NCBI RefSeq assembly: GCF_003600355.1
Contig: NZ_CP032416.1
Location: forward strand, 2,252,183-2,316,182
Source: Clostridium fermenticellae
Lineage (GTDB): Bacteria; Bacillota; Clostridia; Clostridiales; Clostridiaceae
DNA length: 64,000 nucleotides
Direction of reading: 5' to 3'
Part shown: positions 8,883 through 17,195 of the stretch, one piece after another
How positions within the stretch are numbered: position 1 is the first letter of the stretch
Layout: each line of letters opens with the position of its first letter
Position numbers and translations under genes: made by a program
The notes under the pieces: generated by a model
What the model saw: only the letters and a program-made list of their open reading frames with translations
Database searches by the model: none
Told to the model about the DNA's origin: nothing

Positions 8883-10045
8883 CTGATTTTTGTCAGATTC
8901 CATTTATCAAGCACCTTGATTGCTAAATTAGAGAAATAATTTGCTGCTACAGTCAACGCTTCTTCCTTCAAGTTATACGAAGGTTGATGCCATTCTTCAC
9001 TTCCTTGAACACCTACCCAGACAAAAAATCCTGGTATTTTTTCCTGATAAAATGCAAAGTCCTCTCCACCAAGATTGCGCTCTGCATAAACTGTTTTATA
9101 CCCAAGTTCTTCTGCTGATTCACGGGCAATGCCTTCAAATTGAGGGTCATTATCTACAACAGGCAAATAAGAAAACCATCTGAATTTTATCTTTGCACCA
9201 TATGCCTTTGCTATTCCCTCTGCTGTACGTTTCATTAGGTCTTTTATCTTCTCACGCATATCATTTTGAAATGTCCTGACTGTACCTTCTAATTCAGCTT
9301 TATCAGGAATTACATTCCATGTATTCCCTGATTGGAGTCGTGTTACACTTATGACCGCATTGTCAAATGGATTTAAATTTCTGCTTACAATTGCCTGCAT
9401 TGCTGAAACTATCTGACTTGATACAACTATTGGATCAATGCAATCATGCGGCATTCCAGCATGTCCGCCAAGACCAATAACATCAATTTCAAATCTGTCC
9501 ACACTTGCCATTAATGGTCCATCCTTTACTCCTATAGTTCCAACTTCGAGATCCGGTCTATTATGCATTCCAAATATAGCATCCACACCATCCAATACTC
9601 CATGTTCATATACAAATTTTGCCCCCTGTGCGATTTCTTCAGCCGGTTGAAAAATTATGCGAACTGTACCATGTAATTCAGATTTCTTCTCATTTAAAAT
9701 AATAGCAGCTCCAAGTATGGATGCCATATGGAAATCATGTCCACAAGCATGCATAACACCAGAATTTACAGATGAAAAATCAAATCCAGTTTCCTCGTTA
9801 ATAGGAAGTGCATCAATATCTGCTCTCAACGCTATCGTTTTCCCTTCATACTTACCTTTTATTTGAGCCACCACACCAACTTTTAATGGTAAATCTATTA
9901 TTTCTATATTATTTTCTTTGAGCCACTTTTTAATACGTTTTGTAGTTTCAAATTCCTTCATTGACAATTCCGGATACTTATGAAGTTCTCTTCTATATTG
10001 AATTAACTTATTAAGAAATTCGCTCTCATCCTTTTCTACAATCAT
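8879..10045 (-). CDS. M20 metallopeptidase / N-acyl-amino-acid deacetylase (YxeP/SndA-like)
   Basis: 388 aa with the M20D amidohydrolase layout. The metal site includes MHACGHDFHMAS, catalytic Glu in QPAEEIAQGA, and a dimerisation lid between about residues 185 and 300. The C-terminal GGEDFAFYQEKIPGFF also matches. The family removes acyl groups from amino acids, for example N-acetylcysteine. It is the last gene of the T-box operon, 20 bp after the transporter ATPase. With the lyase, GNAT and amino acid transporter, it fits the deacetylation step of S-(2-succino)cysteine salvage known from the Bacillus yxe operon. Generic hippurate or indole-acetyl hydrolase activity is the alternative. Confidence 0.8.
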   Translation of the reverse strand: MIVEKDESEFLNKLIQYRRELHKYPELSMKEFETTKRIKKWLKENNIEIIDLPLKVGVVAQIKGKYEGKTIALRADIDALPINEETGFDFSSVNSGVMHACGHDFHMASILGAAIILNEKKSELHGTVRIIFQPAEEIAQGAKFVYEHGVLDGVDAIFGMHNRPDLEVGTIGVKDGPLMASVDRFEIDVIGLGGHAGMPHDCIDPIVVSSQIVSAMQAIVSRNLNPFDNAVISVTRLQSGNTWNVIPDKAELEGTVRTFQNDMREKIKDLMKRTAEGIAKAYGAKIKFRWFSYLPVVDNDPQFEGIARESAEELGYKTVYAERNLGGEDFAFYQEKIPGFFVWVGVQGSEEWHQPSYNLKEEALTVAANYFSNLAIKVLDKWNLTKIS

Positions 10046-10064
10046 AGTTTTATCCCTTCTTCCT

Positions 10065-10802
10065 TCAATCTTTGTCCAATTTACTTAAAAATTGTTTAGC
10101 TCGTTCATTTTTCGGGGATCCAAATACTTCTTTTGAAGTTCCCTCTTCTATTATATTTCCATTTACCATGAAAACTACTTTATCTGCAACCTCTTGTGCA
10201 AATTTCATTTCATGCGTTACTATAATCATTGTTGTATTTTTTTCTGCAATTGATTTAATTACTTCTAGAACCTCGGATACTAACTCTGGATCCAAGGCTG
10301 ATGTAGGTTCATCAAGTAAAATGGCATATGGACTAACAGCAAGAGCCCTTGCGATACTCACTCTTTGCTGCTGTCCTCCAGATAATGTTACCGGATATTT
10401 ATCTGCTTTATCTAAAATATTAACCATTTTAAGAAATTTTCTTGCAAACTCCTTTGCATCTTTAGATTTCATTTTCTTATTTAAAATAAGAGCTTCTGTC
10501 ACATTTTCCAAAACAGTCTTATTCTTGAAAAGATTATAATGCTGAAAAACCATTGCCGTTTTGTCTCTTAAAAGCTTAACATCCTTTTTAGTATGATTTT
10601 TTACATCAAATCTTACATCTCCTATCTCAATAATTCCATCATCAGGCTGTTCAAGTAAATTTAAGCATCGCAGTAATGTAGATTTCCCTGACCCAGAAGG
10701 CCCTATTACTGCCACTACCTCACCATCATTTACTTCTAAGCTAACACTATTTAGAGCAGTAAACTCTCCAAAATTCTTATGAAGATTTGTCACTTTTATC
10801 AT
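10065..10802 (-). CDS. Polar amino acid ABC transporter, ATP-binding protein
   Basis: 245 aa, typical of the GlnQ/HisP/TcyC family. Walker A is GPSGSGKST (residues about 34-42), the Q-loop is in AMVFQHYNLF, the signature is LSGGQQQR, and Walker B with the catalytic Glu is ILLDEPTSALDPE, followed by the H-loop VTHEM. It couples ATP hydrolysis to the permease 14 bp upstream in the operon. The substrate is inferred from context to be a cysteine-derived compound; sequence alone says only polar amino acid. Confidence 0.93.
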   Translation of the reverse strand: MIKVTNLHKNFGEFTALNSVSLEVNDGEVVAVIGPSGSGKSTLLRCLNLLEQPDDGIIEIGDVRFDVKNHTKKDVKLLRDKTAMVFQHYNLFKNKTVLENVTEALILNKKMKSKDAKEFARKFLKMVNILDKADKYPVTLSGGQQQRVSIARALAVSPYAILLDEPTSALDPELVSEVLEVIKSIAEKNTTMIIVTHEMKFAQEVADKVVFMVNGNIIEEGTSKEVFGSPKNERAKQFLSKLDKD

Positions 10803-10815
10803 TTTTAAACACTCC

Positions 10816-11490
10816 TTAAACCATCATATACGGGCGGCTCAGTCTTCTCTCTATAAACCTTAGAAAAATAGAAGCTATTCCAACTAGCAAACAGTATATT
10901 ATTGCTACAACCAGATAAGTCTGAAAAAAATTCATAGAAGCTGCTGCAAGTATTTTACCTTGTGCAAATAACTCTGTAACTCCTAGTGTAAATACAAGAG
11001 ATGTCTCCTTTATCAAGCTGATAAAAGTATTTCCTGTAGCTGGCAGGGCATTTAATGCAGCCTGCGGAATTATTATTCTTCTATAAGCCTGAAATTTACT
11101 TATGCCAACACCCAAACAAGCTTCAAGCTGTCCTTTGTCAACTGAATTTAATGCCGCCCTAAATATTTCTCCAAGATATGCAGATTCTTTTAAACTAAGT
11201 CCTATAATTGATGCTGTAAATGCATTCATACTTGAGAAACTCTTAAACAATTGTGGTAACCCATAATAAATTAAAAACAATTCTACAAGCGTTGGCACTG
11301 CTCTAAAAAATAATACATAAAAAGACGCAAGCTGTGATAAAACTGGTATTTTATTATTTCTTATAAGTGCAATTAAAAGTCCAATCACAACGGCAAATGC
11401 CATTGAAAGAATTGCTATTGATACATCAAGAGGTGTATACTTTATTATAGATTTAAACAAATCCGCTATATATTTTACATTGTCATTCAT
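10816..11490 (-). CDS. Polar amino acid ABC transporter, permease
   Basis: 224 aa with about five membrane helices. The His/Glu/Gln/Arg permease signature is visible: ELFLIYYGLPQ, then the EAA coupling loop EACLGVGISKFQAYRRIIIPQAALNALP. It lies between the ATPase (14 bp) and the binding protein (23 bp), so it should form the membrane dimer of this importer. Confidence 0.92.
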   Translation of the reverse strand: MNDNVKYIADLFKSIIKYTPLDVSIAILSMAFAVVIGLLIALIRNNKIPVLSQLASFYVLFFRAVPTLVELFLIYYGLPQLFKSFSSMNAFTASIIGLSLKESAYLGEIFRAALNSVDKGQLEACLGVGISKFQAYRRIIIPQAALNALPATGNTFISLIKETSLVFTLGVTELFAQGKILAAASMNFFQTYLVVAIIYCLLVGIASIFLRFIERRLSRPYMMV

Positions 11491-11513
11491 ATTATTACTC
11501 CCATATATACAAG

Positions 11514-12305
11514 TTATTTCTTTTCTACACTTATATCTTCATTAAAATATTTTTCTGAAATCTTCTTTAACGTGCCGTCTGCACGCATCTTTTTAATTTC
11601 CTCATTAAACTTTTTAACAAATTCATTTCCCTTATCATTTTTAGGAAACGGATAAGCTATTGTATCATAATAAATTGGATCTCCTACAAATTTCAATGGC
11701 AGATTCTTTTTCTTTATTGCTGCAAGTAATGATGGTTTCAAATTTACATAACCTGAAATACGATTCTGAGCTACATCATTTTCAACTCCCTCGCGTGCTT
11801 CGTACGTTTTAATTTCAATTCCTGCATTTTTGCTGCTGTTATACTTTTCAAGTGATTTTATATTGTTAGAGCCAAGCACTCCCCCTACAGTTTTTCCCTT
11901 AAGATCCTCTAAGCTATTTATGCCACTATTTTTATTAGTAACAATTTGTGTTCCGGCATAAGAATATGCATCTGTAAAATTATATTTTTGCTTACGTTGA
12001 TCCGTAACAGCCACAACATTAGCAACTGTATCTATCTTTCCAGCTTCAAGCTGACCCATTATTCCAGTAAAATCAGATACCGACCATTCTACTTTATAAC
12101 CTAATCTCTTAGCAATTTCATTTGTAACTTCAACATCAAAGCCTGTTAGCTTATCACCATCCTTATAAGAATTAGGAAAACTTTGACCGGTTGTTCCTAC
12201 TTTAATGATCTTTGAATCCGATGAATTATTACTGCTGGTGCTGCTTCCACATCCAACCAATCCAATCAATAAAATTCCTATAATAATCAAATATAATTTT
12301 TTCAT
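11514..12305 (-). CDS. Amino acid ABC transporter, substrate-binding lipoprotein
   Basis: 263 aa. A lipoprotein signal peptide ends LIGLVGCGSS, so Cys19 is lipidated and the protein is tethered outside the membrane. The mature part is a family 3 solute-binding protein, with TGFDVEVTNEIAKRLGYKVEW, a hinge near VGGVLGSN and a C-terminal DGTLKKISEKYF. Residues of the ligand pocket cannot be assigned to a substrate by eye. Its place after the lyase and GNAT genes parallels YxeM of Bacillus subtilis. Confidence 0.92.
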   Translation of the reverse strand: MKKLYLIIIGILLIGLVGCGSSTSSNNSSDSKIIKVGTTGQSFPNSYKDGDKLTGFDVEVTNEIAKRLGYKVEWSVSDFTGIMGQLEAGKIDTVANVVAVTDQRKQKYNFTDAYSYAGTQIVTNKNSGINSLEDLKGKTVGGVLGSNNIKSLEKYNSSKNAGIEIKTYEAREGVENDVAQNRISGYVNLKPSLLAAIKKKNLPLKFVGDPIYYDTIAYPFPKNDKGNEFVKKFNEEIKKMRADGTLKKISEKYFNEDISVEKK

Positions 12306-12329
12306 GATAATTCCTCCAATTAATCTATA

Positions 12330-12848
12330 TTATTTAACCTTTAATTTTTCAAATAAATCCGGCATTAATATCTTTCTTAAATACACTGTTATATGTCCTT
12401 TTCCAAGATCTGCTCTTCCTATTTTTTGATATCCTTTTTTCTCATACATATCAACAAGCCACGGATGGTTTTCTGCGGTTCCAAGGGTCACAGCTGGTGA
12501 TTTTAATTTACCCACAATAATCTTTTGCTCAACAAAGTCAAGTAATGTGGATCCAACATTTTTTCTCACTATATCAGGATTTACAGCAAACCATCCTATA
12601 TGCGGAAAGCCAGCTGGTCCTGGATTTTTACCCCATGGCATTCTCAAGGCTATCGTTGCTTTAAAATTACCCTCATCTTCCATTATATAAACCATATTAT
12701 TTTTTATATGATCCCTTGCCAAATTAATATCAGCAGTAGCTGCTGCAAAATTTATTCCAAGTTTTCGAATAGGTAAGTATGCTCTTAGAACCATATCAAG
12801 CAATTTTTCTGCATCTTCCAATTCAGCCATTCTAATTCTTACTGTCAT
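12330..12848 (-). CDS. GNAT-family N-acetyltransferase, candidate 2-succino-cysteine N-acetyltransferase
   Basis: 172 aa. The start ATG at 12848 is fixed by GGAGG 8 bases upstream; the frame is open further but lacks a second site. The GNAT fold is suggested by the HIGWFAVNPDIVRKNVGSTLLDFVE segment (acetyl-CoA loop, given here in two parts: GWFAVNPDIV and RKNVGSTLL) and the C-terminal WLVDMYEKKGYQKIGRA. In the known pathway such an enzyme acetylates the amino group before cleavage. The gene lies 20 bp after the lyase and before the binding protein. Substrate assignment is by context only. Confidence 0.7.
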   Translation of the reverse strand: MTVRIRMAELEDAEKLLDMVLRAYLPIRKLGINFAAATADINLARDHIKNNMVYIMEDEGNFKATIALRMPWGKNPGPAGFPHIGWFAVNPDIVRKNVGSTLLDFVEQKIIVGKLKSPAVTLGTAENHPWLVDMYEKKGYQKIGRADLGKGHITVYLRKILMPDLFEKLKVK

Positions 12849-12868
12849 TATAAGTACCTCCGTCAAAA

Positions 12869-14227
12869 TCAAACTAATCCAGATTTTTTTATTTCATCTA
12901 AAACTTTGTCCACTTTTTGAACTGCAAGGCCAAGATAAGTTTTTGAATCAAGTAATTCATCAATTTTTTCCTCTGACAATATACTCGTAACCTGTACATT
13001 ATTCATTAAAACTTCCTTAAATGGCTTCTTATTCTCAAATGAATCCATTGCCATTTCATAAACAAGATGATGCGCAGTTTGTTTTCCAAGCTTTTTTCCC
13101 AGTTCAAATAGTATTCTCTCAGACATTATGAGACCACCCTGCATATTCAAATTCTTAAGCATATTTTCTGGTTTTACAACAAGTCCCTTTAATACAGCCT
13201 TAGCTGAAGCAAGTTGCGATGATATATATATACATATTTCTGGTAATGCAATCCATTCGGCACGCCATGATACTGCATCTCTCTCATGTTCAACGATTAA
13301 GGATTCATGAATAAGCGATGTACTGTGAAATATAGGTCTTGTCAGACTCGAAAGTCCTTCGAATGCAGCAGGATTACGCTTCTGAGGCATAGTCGACGAA
13401 CCTATTTTCCCTTTTGAAAATGGTTCTTCTATTTCATTTATCTCTGTACGCATCAAATTATAAAATTCATTTCCGAGTTTTCCGAGTGTTCCACTTATAA
13501 GTTCTATTATGTCTGCATACTCAGAAATTCTATCACGCGATGAATGCCAGCAAATTTGCGGTACATTAAGCCCAAGTTTTCCAAGTGTTAATTTTTCAAC
13601 ATCCATTCCCCTTTCTCCAAAAGATGCATAGGTACCAACTGCACCTGCTATAACACCAGTAAAGACTCTTTCCTCAGACTGCTTAAGTCTTTCCAAATGC
13701 CTTGAGAGTTCACTCAACACAACAGTCATTTTAAATCCAAAAGTCGTTGGAAGAGCTTGCATTCCATGTGTTCTACCTGCAATCGGTACAGTTTTATATT
13801 TTTCTGCAAGTTTAATAAGCTCCTTGCAGACATCTTTTAATTCTCTTACAATTATTTTATTTGCTTCTTTTAGCTGAAGCATTGCCCCAGTATCTACTAC
13901 ATCTTGAGTAGTCACTCCATAATGTACATACTCTCCATATTCCCCACATAGCTTCTGCATTGCATTGATTGTCGGTGTAAGCGAATGTTTAAGTCTTAGT
14001 ACCTCCTTAGCTATTTCTTCAATATTAAACATAGAAACATCACTATGGAGTGAAATTACCTCTGCTGCTTTTTCTGGTATTACTCCAAGTTCCCCCTCAG
14101 CTTCTGCTAAGGCAGCTTCTACATCTAAATGCTTCTGAAGTCTATTTTTATCGGACCATACTTCTCTCATCTCCTCCGTTCCAAAATTATTTTTTAACAT
14201 AATCATATCAATTACATGTGATGCCAT
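12869..14227 (-). CDS. Fumarase-superfamily lyase, candidate S-(2-succino) lyase
   Basis: 452 aa, related to adenylosuccinate lyase and carboxymuconate cycloisomerase. The superfamily signature GSSTMPQKRNP is present (the last conserved loop carries the catalytic Ser), as are GRTHGMQALPTTFG and TTQDVVDTGAM. Note Q instead of the usual H in MPHKRNP. The purine operon elsewhere in the window lacks purB, but this gene is under a T-box and travels with transport and deacylation genes. A role in cleaving N-acetyl-S-(2-succino)cysteine to fumarate and N-acetylcysteine is therefore more likely than purine synthesis. GGAGGG precedes the ATG. Adenylosuccinate lyase stays the main alternative. Confidence 0.7.
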   Translation of the reverse strand: MASHVIDMIMLKNNFGTEEMREVWSDKNRLQKHLDVEAALAEAEGELGVIPEKAAEVISLHSDVSMFNIEEIAKEVLRLKHSLTPTINAMQKLCGEYGEYVHYGVTTQDVVDTGAMLQLKEANKIIVRELKDVCKELIKLAEKYKTVPIAGRTHGMQALPTTFGFKMTVVLSELSRHLERLKQSEERVFTGVIAGAVGTYASFGERGMDVEKLTLGKLGLNVPQICWHSSRDRISEYADIIELISGTLGKLGNEFYNLMRTEINEIEEPFSKGKIGSSTMPQKRNPAAFEGLSSLTRPIFHSTSLIHESLIVEHERDAVSWRAEWIALPEICIYISSQLASAKAVLKGLVVKPENMLKNLNMQGGLIMSERILFELGKKLGKQTAHHLVYEMAMDSFENKKPFKEVLMNNVQVTSILSEEKIDELLDSKTYLGLAVQKVDKVLDEIKKSGLV

Positions 14228-14331
14228 CCCTATTTCCCTCCATACAAATATATTTTCAATATTCCCAAAATTACAAATATATTTTGGGCCATACTAACTC
14301 ATTATAATACTTTCAATTCTAAGTTTTGGCA

Positions 14332-14382
14332 TAAAAAAACTCCGTCTCAATCTGCAATATAACTGCAGTATAGAGACGAAGT
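14332..14382 (-). terminator. T-box attenuator terminator
   Basis: The arms around CTTCGTCTC and GAGACGGAG, extended by CTGCA/TGCAG, form a strong hairpin on the minus strand (14339-14382) with a seven-T run after it. It overlaps the antiterminator region, as expected of a transcriptional T-box. Confidence 0.9.
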
Positions 14383-14630
14383 TACAAACTCCGCGGTTCC
14401 ACTCTCCTTAGATTATAAAAAACCTCACTTTTCAAGTACTAATTTATACCCTATCACTATAACGGGTGAACCCGATAAAGCCTACTTAATTCGACTCATT
14501 ACTCCAAAGGGCACTTCACTCAACCTTCCTATAAAAATCTCTCACCTATGATTTTCTCTCTTGCAAATTTCAGTTAAGTTACTTTCCTTTTTCAATGTAT
14601 TTCAGAGTGTTTTACTATGAATTGTTATTA
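14383..14630 (-). promoter_or_regulatory. T-box riboswitch, specifier probably TGC (cysteine)
   Basis: The minus strand has the T-box sequence GAGTGGAACCGCGG at 14391-14404. Stem I is further upstream, with a k-turn base pairing ACTGAAA to TTTGGAGT. The 3' side of the specifier loop reads GTGAAGTGCCCTTTGGAGT; in register with other T-boxes the codon is TGC, that is, tRNA-Cys. The register is judged by eye and GTG or GCC cannot be fully excluded. Uncharged tRNA-Cys would allow readthrough into the lyase-GNAT-ABC-M20 operon. Confidence 0.88.
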
Positions 14631-14637
14631 TATAATT

Positions 14638-14665
14638 ATTATATAGTATTCTTTTGTTTTGTCAA
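14638..14665 (-). promoter_or_regulatory. Sigma-A promoter of the T-box operon
   Basis: On the minus strand TTGACA (14665-14660) and TATAAT (14643-14638), both consensus, are spaced by 16 bp and lie just upstream of stem I. Confidence 0.85.
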
Positions 14666-14725
14666 TATGTTTTTATAATATTTTTAATTATTAAGGTCAA
14701 AATTACAACAAGCCTGAAAAGATAC

Positions 14726-14750
14726 TATAGGGTTTGTAATTCCAGGCATA
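14726..14750. repeat. Solo end of the large palindrome family
   Basis: TATAGGGTTTGTAATTC is identical to the left end of the copy at 53312 and near-identical to that at 36324, but no loop or second arm follows. It sits 7 bp from the 3' end of the next gene. It may be a deletion remnant. Confidence 0.55.
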
Positions 14751-14756
14751 TCATAA

Positions 14757-15083
14757 TTAATTCTTTTTACTTTTACGTGATTTCTTTATCATCCTATTCC
14801 TATATACCATGTCTATAGTTATAGCTGCAAGTAAATATGCAGGTAAAAATATATATAATTTGTTTCCAAGCTGATGATTAAAATAATCTATTAACTGAAT
14901 TACTAACAGGAGAGCCCCGGTAACTATTAAAAAATTTATTTTAAAATTCATATACTTCTGGTTTACTTTTTCTGAGTCAATTTTAAACTTTTTTCTAACA
15001 GATTTACTGTATTTCATTCCAAGTCCCTGAATAATACCACCTATACCTAATAGCAGTATTAGATTGTTCATTGTAGCATCCAT
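14757..15083 (-). CDS. Small membrane protein of unknown function
   Basis: 108 aa with three hydrophobic segments (about residues 7-22, 48-66 and 74-92) and a very basic C-terminal tail, MVYRNRMIKKSRKSKKN, which should face the cytoplasm. I do not recognise a family. A ribosome site GGAGGT precedes the ATG. It is separated from both neighbours by more than 100 bp, so it is probably its own transcript. Confidence 0.6.
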   Translation of the reverse strand: MDATMNNLILLLGIGGIIQGLGMKYSKSVRKKFKIDSEKVNQKYMNFKINFLIVTGALLLVIQLIDYFNHQLGNKLYIFLPAYLLAAITIDMVYRNRMIKKSRKSKKN

Positions 15084-15208
15084 ATTTTACCTCCAATAAT
15101 GTTATCATAGATAATTTAAACAAAATCCATTCAAATATAATTAAAGCATACTATTATTAAAAATTATATCATTTAAGAAGGTAAAATTCAAAATAAAGCC
15201 TTCTATAA

Positions 15209-15454
15209 TCAGATTTGTTTTTCTTTTTCCCTTATAAACAAAATTTCTTTCACATTCTTTTGGGGTGAATTATAATATGATTTTGTCCTATAAGCAACTC
15301 CCCTCATTACATGTCCGGAAATAGTTTTGATATCAACTATATCCCCAAGTTCACAATTACTTAAACTTTCTCCTATAGCATATATCCTGGAGTGCATAAC
15401 AACACTTTTTCCGATTGAACTTTCGACTTCAATTAAAGTACCCTTACTTATCAA
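15209..15454 (-). CDS. OrtA-like small protein (2-amino-4-ketopentanoate thiolase alpha-like)
   Basis: 81 aa, soluble. The pattern MISKGTLIEVESSI ... LGDIVDIKTISGHVMRGVA resembles the beta-rich alpha subunit of 2-amino-4-oxopentanoate thiolase, which has a KGTWVEI start and a G-(D/E)-x-V-x-I-x-TITGR-x-x-x-G segment. In ornithine fermentation OrtA works with the PLP subunit OrtB in the ort cluster; no ortB or other ort gene lies in this window. So it is an orphan or a divergent relative. The similarity is remembered by pattern, not computed. Confidence 0.45.
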   Translation of the reverse strand: MISKGTLIEVESSIGKSVVMHSRIYAIGESLSNCELGDIVDIKTISGHVMRGVAYRTKSYYNSPQKNVKEILFIREKEKQI

Positions 15455-15648
15455 ACCAGTTTCCCCCTTATCTTCTCTTTGTATTATTAGATATTAATAT
15501 TATGTACTTTTATTAAAATATATTTGAATTAGGCGGAAAATATGAATTTCATATAAATTTGTTTTCAAATTTATAACTAAAAAACCATAGCTTATGATAT
15601 AATGTCGATATCAATTACTTCTTTATTTTCATTAAGGAGAATAAATAT

Positions 15649-16416
15649 ATGGATATAACAAGGATAATAAATGATGCCGCATTCGCAGGTAAAATAATTC
15701 TTGAAAATGGAGCCGAAATATATAGAGTTGAAGATACTATAGTTAGGATTTGTAATGCTTATGGTATAAAAAAAGTTGATACCTTTGTAACAACAAATAT
15801 CATAATAGTATGTGCTTCCGACGAATATGACAGAACGATTACAATAGTGAGAAGAATAAAACAAAGAACTATAAATTTAGAGAAAATATCACAAGTAAAC
15901 GACGTATCAAGACATATAAAAGATAAAGGACATACCTTAGAGTATGTTGAAAATAAATTAGATAGAATAAATAATATTAGACCATACAGTAATAAAATAA
16001 CTTTATTCTTTTCAGGACTTGTTGCTGGTTTTTTTACATTAGTGTTCGGTGGAAATTTAAGGGATTTTCTTGTTTCGTTTATAATAGGAATCCTGATAAG
16101 ATTAACTTATTTAACTCTAAACCTCGTTCAAACTAATGAATTCCTTATAAATACTTTATCAGGTGCACTAACGGCACTAATTGCACTATCTAGTGTATAT
16201 TTTCATATAGGAGTACATTCAGATAAAATAATTGTTGGTTCTATAATGCTTCTAGTACCTGGTATTGCAATAACTAATGCAATACGTGATACAATTGCTG
16301 GAGATATTATATCTGGAAGTTCGCGGGCAATTGAAGCAATTTTAATAGCTTCTGCCATTGCTTTGGGAACAGGAATAATATTAAAATTGTGGTTTATCAT
16401 TTTAGGAGGTGTCTAA
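15649..16416 (+). CDS. ThrE-type threonine/serine exporter, large subunit
   Basis: 255 aa. An N-terminal cytoplasmic part of about 115 residues carries GAEIYRVEDTIVRICNAYG and FVTTNIIIVCASD, typical of DUF1212. Five hydrophobic segments follow, including the LVPGIAITNAIRDTIAGDIISG motif. The family exports threonine and serine; in clostridia it is split into this part and the ThrE_2 part encoded directly after it. AAGGAG precedes the ATG. The two genes overlap or abut, so they should be made in equal amounts. Confidence 0.9.
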   Translation: MDITRIINDAAFAGKIILENGAEIYRVEDTIVRICNAYGIKKVDTFVTTNIIIVCASDEYDRTITIVRRIKQRTINLEKISQVNDVSRHIKDKGHTLEYVENKLDRINNIRPYSNKITLFFSGLVAGFFTLVFGGNLRDFLVSFIIGILIRLTYLTLNLVQTNEFLINTLSGALTALIALSSVYFHIGVHSDKIIVGSIMLLVPGIAITNAIRDTIAGDIISGSSRAIEAILIASAIALGTGIILKLWFIILGGV

Positions 16417-16879
16417 AATCTCAATAATTATAAACTCATTTTATACTCTAATTGCAACATTGAGTTTTGGAATCTTATCAAACATTCGTGGAAAGAATTT
16501 ATTCTTTGCTTCCATTGGTGGGGCTCTGACATGGTTTTTTTATCTTCTTACACACTCGTATTTTCATATTTCAAATATGTTTTCATTTTTTATTGCTTCA
16601 GCAATGGGTGCAGTTTACTCTGAAATTATGGCACGGGTTAAAAAAACTCCAGTAACTACATTTGTAATATGTTCAATAATACCACTAGTTCCTGGTGGTG
16701 GCATGTATAATACAATGTTTGAAGTGGTACAGGGCAATATAAATAATGCACTAATTCTAGGTCTTAAAACCTTATCTATTGCTGGTATAATAGCCGTAGG
16801 GGTATTCTTTGTATCCTCAATCTCAAAAACAATTTCCTTATTCAGGAAAAAGATATTTTCAAATATTACAAAAAAATAG
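16409..16879 (+). CDS. ThrE_2-type threonine/serine exporter, small subunit
   Basis: About 153-156 aa, four to five membrane helices. Family blocks include TLIATLSFGILSNIRGKNLFFAS and IPLVPGGGMYNTM (each shown only in part elsewhere). It completes the split exporter with the upstream gene. The start is unclear: GTG at 16409 is fused to the AGGAGG site and overlaps the upstream stop, while the codon at proper distance (8 bases) is ATC at 16418, a rare start. No ATG is available before residue 80. Coordinates here follow the GTG. Confidence 0.85.
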   Translation: MSKISIIINSFYTLIATLSFGILSNIRGKNLFFASIGGALTWFFYLLTHSYFHISNMFSFFIASAMGAVYSEIMARVKKTPVTTFVICSIIPLVPGGGMYNTMFEVVQGNINNALILGLKTLSIAGIIAVGVFFVSSISKTISLFRKKIFSNITKK

Positions 16880-16884
16880 TAGTA

Positions 16885-17145
16885 TTACTTTAAAAACATC
16901 GTTAAAGTTGACATAAGTTCTTTTACTTTATCATCATCTGAATTAGAATCAGAATGGGAAAAACAATTTTTTGCATAGTTTTCAAATATCAATCCACCAA
17001 CCTTATTTACAGCTGCCCTGACAGCTGTAATTTGTATTAGAATATCCTTACAGCATGCCTCATTTTCAATCATTTTCTCTATTCCCTTTATCTGACCTTC
17101 TATTTTTCTCAGTCTGGTTTGAATATTCTTTTTATTTTCTTCCAT
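16885..17145 (-). CDS. CsoR/FrmR-family metal- or sulfur-responsive repressor
   Basis: 86 aa, all-helical, lacking a classical HTH, as usual in this family. RLRKIEGQIKGIEKMI is the DNA-binding first helix. The cysteines are C31 and C32 (EACCKD) and one in YAKNCF. Copper-binding CsoR needs His four residues before the second Cys; here that position is Tyr, which resembles persulfide sensors such as CstR or an unknown ligand type rather than a copper sensor. It stands alone and ends 6 bp from the convergent thrE pair. No metal or sulfur gene adjoins it; the nearest candidate is the TauE-like exporter 12 kb away. Confidence 0.8.
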   Translation of the reverse strand: MEENKKNIQTRLRKIEGQIKGIEKMIENEACCKDILIQITAVRAAVNKVGGLIFENYAKNCFSHSDSNSDDDKVKELMSTLTMFLK

Positions 17146-17195
17146 TTAGCATATCACTCCTGATTTATATTAACTTTATATAAAGAAACAAAAGT

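Noticed and set aside
12869-14227. Plain annotation as purB of purine synthesis
   Set aside because: T-box control, neighbours and the Gln in MPQKRNP favour another lyase role. It is kept only as the alternative.
15592-15864. 90-aa minus-strand frame over thrE start
   Set aside because: Antisense to a clear gene; Tyr/Ile/Cys-rich shadow without a ribosome site.
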